Below, piece by piece: positions 57,637 to 64,000 of a DNA stretch of 64,000 nt. Source of the stretch: Sabellastarte sp. h YS-2021 (Eukaryota > Annelida > Polychaeta > Sabellida > Sabellidae). Each line of letters begins with the position of its first letter. The stretch's first letter is position 1. The notes beneath the pieces are model-generated. The model was not told the DNA's origin. It made no database searches and worked only from the letters and a program-made list of their open reading frames with translations. The stretch covers positions 49,713,028 through 49,777,027 of the forward strand of contig OZ024936.1 in the NCBI GenBank assembly GCA_964017235.1, in the 5' to 3' direction. The position numbers and the translations under genes were made by a program.

Positions 57637-58620
57637 AGTATTGTGGCATTGAAACATTATTAATTAATCAATCTTAATTCGAGGGTAGCAATTTCTCAGT
57701 GAGGTATATCAGTTTGTGTCTTGCTACAGCAAATATATTCGAAACTTGATTCGAGGGTACCAACTTAGTTATTTCTCAGTGAGGTATATCAGTTTGTGTC
57801 TTTCCACAGCAAATGTATATTTTATTTCTGCTAAAAACAAAACCAGACTTCTGGTTGCTTGTTCATTAAATTAGTTTAGTTTTACATGACAATGATATTA
57901 TACCAGTGTTATGATTTATGAATTATTAAAGCACACTAGTGATGTCATTCTATTGTTAAAAGTGTGCATTATTTTTTAGGTAATGCACACTTTTTTGTTC
58001 TAATTTACAGACACCTGAAACAGTCAAATGGTTTTTGCCAGAACCCTGAGATTAATGCTCTAAATTAAAAAAAGACTGAATAAATGATGCATTAATAGGA
58101 TGACATAAGTGTGTTTTAATTCTAGTAATTCAGGTGAATTATCCAGTTCATTTGCCCAAAAAGTGTTCTGAGTTATAAACAAATTATTATAGTCACTTTT
58201 ATTCCTGCTATCCATTTTAGAGTAGAAATTATAGTATTGTGGCATTGGAACATTATTCGAATCTTAATTCGAGGGTACCAACTTAGTTATTTCTCAGTGA
58301 GGTATATCAGTTTGTGTCTTTCTACAGCAAATATATATTTTATTTCTGCTAAAAACAAAACCAGATTTCTGGTTGATTGTTCATTAAATTAGTTTAGTTT
58401 TACGTTACAGTGATATTATACCAGTGTTATGCTTTATGAATTATTAAAGCACACTTGTGATGTCATTGTATTGTTAAAAGTGTGCATTATTTTTTAGGTA
58501 AAAAAGACTGAAATAAATGATGCATTAATAGGATGACATAAGTGTGTTTTAATTCTGGTAAATCAGTTGAATTATCCAGTTCATTTGCCCAAAAAGTGTT
58601 CCGAGTTATAAACAAATTAT
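57637..58620 (+). repeat. ~596-bp direct duplication
   Basis: AGTATTGTGGCATT begins at 57637 and 58233. Unit 1 covers 57637-58232. Unit 2 is 58233-58620 plus 61031 to about 61077, lacks about 80 bp present in unit 1 (57985-58065), and is split by a Helentron-like element. Unit 1 also has a small internal duplication of TTCGAGGGTA (57681, 57743). Confidence 0.85.
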
Positions 58621-61030
58621 TGTATACTATGGATTTGACTTCGTTACGCCGCCGCCACCGCAGTGTGTAGAGAGATTTCACCGTTACCGCTCTAACGAAA
58701 AAAATAATATAGCTAGCCTTCGCAAATTTGCAGGATATATTCATAGCCATAAAATCTTGCCTGGGAATATTTTTGGCCTCATTTTGAAAAACAAGATGGC
58801 TGCCACGGGCGTTTTTCGACTTTAAACAAGGACTTTTGGTGGCCCTCTAGAGCAAAGGGTATTATAGGTAGAGATCTCAAATTCGCAGGATATGTTCCTC
58901 ATTATAAAATCTTGACTGGGAATATTTTTGGCCTCATTTTGAAAAACAAGATGGCCGCCACAGGCGTTTCTTTGCAGTCATGAAAAGTGCTTATATCTCC
59001 CTTATTATTGGTCCTAGAGGTTTGGGATGGTAAACCAACCTATAGGAAATCATGGGCTGGGAATCTTTTGGTGTGGTCAGATTTGACCTTGGACCCCTCC
59101 TTCAAGGTCAAACGAGGATAGCCAAAGTTAAAAGTGCTTATAACTCGCATATTATTGGTCGTAGAGGTTTGGGATGGTAAACCAACCTATAGGAAATCAT
59201 GGGCTGGGAATCTTTTGGTGTGGTCAGATTTGACCTTGGACTCCTTCTTCAAGGTCAAACGAGCATAGCCAAACTTAAAAGTGCTTATAACTCGCTTATT
59301 ATTGGTCCTAGAGGTTTGGGATGGTAAACCAACCTATAGGAAATCATGGCCTGGGAATCTTTTGGTGTGGCTGGATTTGACCTTGGACCCCTCCTTCAAG
59401 GTCAAACGAGGAGAGCCAAACTTAAAAGTGCTTATAAGTCGCTCATTATTGGTCCTAGAGGTTTGGGATGGTAAACCAACCTATTGGAAATCATGGGCTG
59501 GGAATTTTTTGGTGTCGTCGGATTTGACCTTGGACCCCTCCTTCAAGGTCAAACGAGCATAACCAAACTTAAAAGTGCTTATAACTCGCTTATTATTGGT
59601 CGTAGAGGTTTGGGATGGTAAACCAACCTATAGGAAATCATGGGCCGGGAATCTTTTGGTGTGGTCGGATTTGACCTTGGACCCCTCCTTCAAGGTCAAA
59701 CGAGGATAGCCAAACTTAAAAGTGCTTATAACTCGCTTATTATTGGTCCTAGAGGTTTGGGATGGTAAACCAACCTATAGGAAATCATGGGCCGGGAATC
59801 TTTTGGTGTGGTCGGATTTGACCTTGGACCCCTCCTTCAAGGTCAAACGAGGATAGCCAAACTTAAAAGTGCTTATAACTCGCTTATTATTGGTCCTAGA
59901 GGTTTGGGATGGTAAACCAACCTATAGGAAATCATGGGCTGGGAGTCTTTTGGTGTGGTCGGATTTGACCTTGGACCCCTCCTTCAAGGTCAAATGAGGA
60001 TAGCCAAACTTAAAAGTGCTTATAACTGGCTTATTATTGGTCCTAGAGGTTTAGGATGGTAAACCAACCTACAGGAAATCATGGGCTGGGAGTCTTTTGG
60101 TGTGGTCGGATTTGGCGTTGGACTCCTCCTTCAAGGTTAAATGAGGATAGCCAAACTTAAAAGTGCTTATAACTCGATTATTATTGGTCCTAGAGGTTTG
60201 AGATGGTAAACCAACCTATAGGAAATCATGGGCTGGGAGTCTTTTGGTGTGGTCGGATTTGACCTTAGACCCCTCCTTCAAGGTCAAACAAGCACAGCCA
60301 AACTTAAAAGTGGTTATAACTCACTTATTATCGGTCCTAGAGGTTTGGGATGGTAAACCAAACTATAGGAAATCATGGGCTGGGAATCTATTGCTGTGGT
60401 CGGATTTGACCTTGGACCCCTCCTTCAAGGTCAAATGAGGATAGCCCAACTTAAAAGTGCTTATAACTCGCTTATTATTGGTCCTAGAGGTTTGGGATGG
60501 TAAACCAACATATAGGAAATCATGGGCTGGGAATCTATTGCTGTGGTCAGATTTGACCTTGAACCCCTCCTTTAAGGTCAAACGATGATAGTACACAAAA
60601 TCATGTGCTGGGAATCTATTGCTGTGGTCGGATTTGACCTTGGACCCTCCATCAAGGTCAAACAAGGATAGCCAAACTTAAAAGTGCTTATAACTCGCTT
60701 ATTATTGGTCCTAGAGCTTTGGAATGGTAAACCAAAATCTAGGAAATCATGGGCTGGGAATCTTTTGGTGTGATCGGATTTTACCTTTGGCCCCTCTTTC
60801 AAGGTCAAATGAGGATAGCCAAAATTAGCGTTTATATCTTGCTTATTCGTATTCCTAGAGGTTTGCAGTGTCACACCAACCTATAGCAAATCATGGGCTA
60901 AGAATCTTTTGATATGGTCAGATTTCACCTTGGGCTTCTCCTTCAAGATTAAGCGATGTTAGAATGGCTTTGGTGAGTTTTCTTCTGGTGGATACAATTT
61001 GCATCGGTTCTCCGATGCGATAGGTCTAGT
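58621..61030 (+). mobile_element. Helentron-like non-autonomous element, family A, 2.41 kb
   Basis: Boundaries come from the empty paralogous site in unit 1 (AAATTAT|TATAGTC near 58185). The element begins TGTATAC, has GC-rich TTACGCCGCCGCCACCGC and AAGATGGCCGCC, a 147-bp tandem array, then GGTGGATACA, hairpin GCATCGG-TTCT-CCGATGC, and ends GGTCTAGT. Insertion is between T and T without target duplication. Confidence 0.9.
58985..60950 (+). repeat. Tandem array, 147-bp period, about 13 units
   Basis: GACCTTGGAC (or variant) begins at 59085, 59232, 59379, 59526, 59673, 59820, 59967, 60114, 60261, 60408 and 60555: ten steps of exactly 147 bp. One 81-bp step follows (partial unit deletion to 60636), then 146. 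Its complement is the unit of the array at 29577-31290. Confidence 0.95.
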
Positions 61031-61262
61031 TATAGTCACTTTTATTCCTGCTATCCATTTTAGAGTAGAAATTATACAGAATAGAAGAAATACCAGAATG
61101 GGCCAATATACAAAAGCCAATATATAAATAACTACTAATCAAGTACACTGAGATTCAGGTTAATTGGCTTGTCAAGAGTTTTTGAAACAATTCCATAAAA
61201 GTGTAGTATTTCAGGGGAATTTCTCCAAAATGTGTGTGAGCTTTAAGTTCGGTAAAATATTC

Positions 61263-61358
61263 AAAAGTGTGCCTCACTGGGAAAATAATGCACACTATTA
61301 CTCGACCCCTTCGGGGACTCATAAAGTGTGCATTATTTTCCCAGTAAGGCACACTTTT
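61263..61358. repeat. Long near-perfect palindrome with hairpin loop
   Basis: Left arm AAAAGTGTGCCTCACTGGGA to CACACT (61263-61295) pairs with the right arm AAGTGTGCATTATTTTCCCA to GCACACTTT (about 61324-61358); the loop contains CCCCTTCGGGG. A smaller relative, GTGTGCATTA...TAATGCACAC, lies at 57961-57992. Confidence 0.85.
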
Positions 61359-62258
61359 TCATACTTTACCTATCACGTAATGTCAACTACGTAAGACTAC
61401 ACTGTGCTGTAAAAACTACCCTGCCATGGTAATTTTCAAGCAAGAGCAGTCTGCGTGTCAAAGTGCTTCTTAAGGAGAGTTGGGTTTTCTTCATATGTTT
61501 ACGTTTAGCTACAGCAAATGCATGTTTATTTCTTGTACGTTCACTGTATCTTAAAGAATTTGTATTGTACTGGCTAATTTTGGAATGTATTTTTTACAAG
61601 ATTGAATTTTATTTTTTTTTGGTGATTATTCCGGGTGAAACGCACATGTGTTAATTGTGTCTATTGTTAGTTTGGTGGTGTTTACGGTAAATAGAGAACA
61701 CACTTCAGGTGTTTTTAATTTGAATTATATTTTTGTTTGACAATATGGGATTAAAGACAGGCATTCAGTAAACTGGTTAAATACCGAAAGGTGCTTGGGT
61801 TAAATAGTATCTGTAAGCCTACCTAAAATTATTGTGCATATAGAAATTATATAATCATGTTTGATTTACAATATCCTTTGCTAATTCATTGTCTCAGATT
61901 TTTTTATCAGATCAGTCTTTAAAGTGTTTTTGTTTTGTTATTTTGATTAATTCTGGTATTTTAAATACGTAAGTTGTAATTTGAAACCATTCCATCAATA
62001 ATAAAGTATGTTATTCTATTTTTTAGGGGTAGCAGGTCAATTTAATTTTTACATCTAATTATTTTGTTTTAATTATGTAGTAAGATTGCAATAATAAAAT
62101 TCAGTTTTACATTTTTCACTTGTATTTTTCAGTGTTGATACACTGTATCTATCATGTTTAGTTAGTTTACATGATATTTCCCTCTGGGGTTACTTTCCCA
62201 AATATCTAGTCATTTCCAATTGATGTTTTTTAACCTTTTCTTAACCCTAGACTGTACA
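61359..62258. other. AT-rich DNA, nothing recognised
   Basis: T-rich sequence without a convincing exon or known repeat. Confidence 0.35.
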
Positions 62259-62480
62259 ATACTTATAGAAGTCAGGCTGATGATGTGGTGCTTGAGGTCC
62301 CACACGTTGCCTCATCAGGATATAAGACTACTAAGCATTTTGGCCTCAGTTTGCATTTGATGCTCCAAGTATTTGGAATGATTTGCGAGACAATGTACAT
62401 CCAGCCACTTCTCTCTTCTTCAGAAAGAAACAAATTGAAAACCTATCTCTTTGTAAAAGCATACCAACCTTAGTTTAGTG
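62259..62480 (+). mobile_element. LINE C-terminal fragment
   Basis: The plus strand reads YRSQADDVVLEVPHVAS, KHFGLSLHLM and NKLKTYLFVKAYQP before a stop near 62471, matching the last ~70 residues of the LINE ORF at 4181-5032 (HFGLSF, YLFGKAYPP). Upstream ORF parts are absent. Confidence 0.75.
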
Positions 62481-62563
62481 GGGTTTTTTACCACTCTTTC
62501 TCTATGGCACTGACCCTTGCCATCTCTCTGGTTATATATAGTAGATGATCATAATGTCGATGT

Positions 62564-62897
62564 GCTCATTAAGTCGATCAGTCAGCATTGACAGCTTTAC
62601 CGCACATGCCAAACTTCATTTGAATTTGCAAATAAGCAAACACCCTTTTCTAGAATATATTGTACAAAAATAGTCGTGTAATGTGTTCCAAGCGGATATA
62701 TTTTTATATTTTCTGAAATAATCACTAAAATGTTACGTCATTACAGAAATAAACCATCCAGTTTATTAAAATACAACTAGTATAAAATCTGTGTACAAAT
62801 TTTTGTTCTATTGATGTAATTGATCATTTTGTAACAAAGCTTTCATGTTGTTGATCGCTATGAAAGTGGTGGTACTAGGTGATCAACTTAATGAGCT
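62564..62897. mobile_element. Possible short terminal-inverted-repeat element
   Basis: GCTCATTAAGTCGATCA (62564-62580) pairs with TGATCAACTTAATGAGC (62880-62896), 16 of 17 positions. Interior non-coding. No clear target duplication. Confidence 0.45.
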
Positions 62898-63479
62898 ACC
62901 TTACAAATGACGTTCTGTTCTCTGCATTTTTAAACCCAAGTTTGAAGTTTCTGTTGAAAAAAAATCTTAGAAGTCTTGCAGCAGTTTGTTAGTTTATTTG
63001 CTTTATGAAGTCGTATTTACACAGAGTGTAAGCACTATAAAAGTTTGAACAACACAACGCAAAAACAGTCAAGAAAAAACTCTGTCTAGAAACAGTTTAG
63101 CCATTGTATCATAGTACAAGATTACCACAATCCTCAGGCCCGAGACATGCTACCTGTTTTGCTGTAATTTTGGTTTGGTTTAATGATGTTTAAAATGGAC
63201 AATGAATCTGGATCTAGTTTGGGTTTAACTGTAACCCCAGTGGCATAAATTGTGCCAAAACTGTTACTCATACTATTTAATGTGTCATCCTTATTATGTG
63301 AAAGTCACTACACCAGACCGGCTTTGAGTTCTGTTTTACCAAACCCTTGTCTAAGGTACCAAGGACATCAAATTACACATATTGTCATTAATTTTATCTA
63401 GGCATTGTCACTGTCACTACTACAAGGACTAGAGGTGTACACCTTCAGCACTAAGTTCTGAGTCCGACTTTGTAGTCAC

Positions 63480-63740
63480 AATAAAGTAGTGTTATGGTAA
63501 ACAGAGCAATACTCTGTAAAAGTTTTCTAATATGGCATCACAAAGGTTATATCTGCATTACGCTAAGGATAAACAGAGCCCTACTCAGCAATTTTAATTA
63601 TACAAACTATTAAAATGACTATAAATGTGATATCTGAAATTCTTGAAGGATAAACAGTGCAATACTCTGCAAACATGTGCTGTACAAAATGTTGAATATG
63701 GCAATATAAATGTTTCAACTGCATTATAGTTTAAAAAAAG
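63480..63740 (+). repeat. Imperfect tandem repeats
   Basis: Phrases like GGATAAACAGTGCAATACTC recur near 63498, 63568 and 63648, with an ATACTCTGCA remnant after the MITE at 63972. Non-coding. Confidence 0.5.
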
Positions 63741-63744
63741 AGTA

Positions 63745-63969
63745 GAGTAAGAAATCTAAAATTCGCCACATATCTGAAATTCGCCACATGTGAAAATACT
63801 AATCAAATAAATGAATTGTGGTGAGATTTGTTGATTGTATAGTAAATTAAGGCTTTTTGAACTGAAAAATACCAATTTTTGGACAAAAACATCATTTTCT
63901 TCATAAAATTAACTAAGGTTTTAGAGGTGGCGAATTTTAGATTCCTGGCGAATTTTAGATTTCTTACTC
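63745..63969 (+). mobile_element. 225-bp TA-flanked MITE, copy 9
   Basis: Exactly 225 bp, TA at 63743-63744 and 63970-63971, nearly identical to copies 1 and 8. Confidence 0.9.
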
Positions 63970-64000
63970 TAATACTCTGCATAAGTTTGCTGTCCAACCT

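Noticed and set aside
59281..60438. Repetitive open frames in the 147-bp array
   Set aside because: 147 is divisible by three, so stop-free frames repeat by construction; the sequence lies in a mobile element.

Overview
This window looks like AT-rich, repeat-dense nuclear DNA from an invertebrate animal. A mollusc, probably a bivalve or gastropod, is my inference from the repeat types: tRNA-derived SINEs, CR1/L2-like LINEs and minisatellite-bearing Helentron-type elements. Genes are split by GT-AG introns into 50-270 bp exons plus one long first exon. There is no bacterial-style operon, rRNA, tRNA gene or CRISPR array.

Four genes can be read. (1) A plus-strand PfkB-family carbohydrate kinase crosses most of the window (154-55513, ten exons, 5' end outside the window). 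It carries both PfkB signatures and most resembles the kinase half of animal pseudouridine-metabolising proteins. (2-4) Three minus-strand claudin-like four-transmembrane genes lie one after another inside a single 33.4-kb intron of the kinase (9415-42769): 40395-35772 (480 aa), 26823-22734 (223 aa) and 17324-11366 (222 aa). They share the claudin GLW..C...C signature, two introns at equivalent places and a distinctive second-loop motif, so they are tandem paralogues. Just upstream of one exon of the third gene lies an array of decaying copies of that exon's 5' end with its splice acceptor.

The rest is mostly mobile DNA, often nested. 1-9.3 kb: kinase exons 1-4, two 225-bp MITEs (one broken by a LINE), and a minisatellite element broken by a LINE that is itself broken by a Helentron-like element. 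9.4-29 kb: claudin-like genes 3 and 2, LINE and SINE fragments, a fold-back element. 29.5-33 kb: a Helentron-like element with a 147-bp tandem array, a (CAAT)n microsatellite and a related minisatellite. 33-42.8 kb: claudin-like gene 1 and more MITEs. 42.8-55.5 kb: kinase exons 5-10 with three further Helentron-like elements in the introns. 55.5-64 kb: no gene recognised; a SINE broken by a MITE, a ~596-bp duplication, and a Helentron-like element whose empty site survives in the sister duplicate.

The most striking structural signals are Helentron-like insertions exactly between T and T with asymmetric inverted repeats, their tandem arrays with periods of 146, 147, 174 and 351 bp, and the antisense claudin-like cluster inside the kinase intron.
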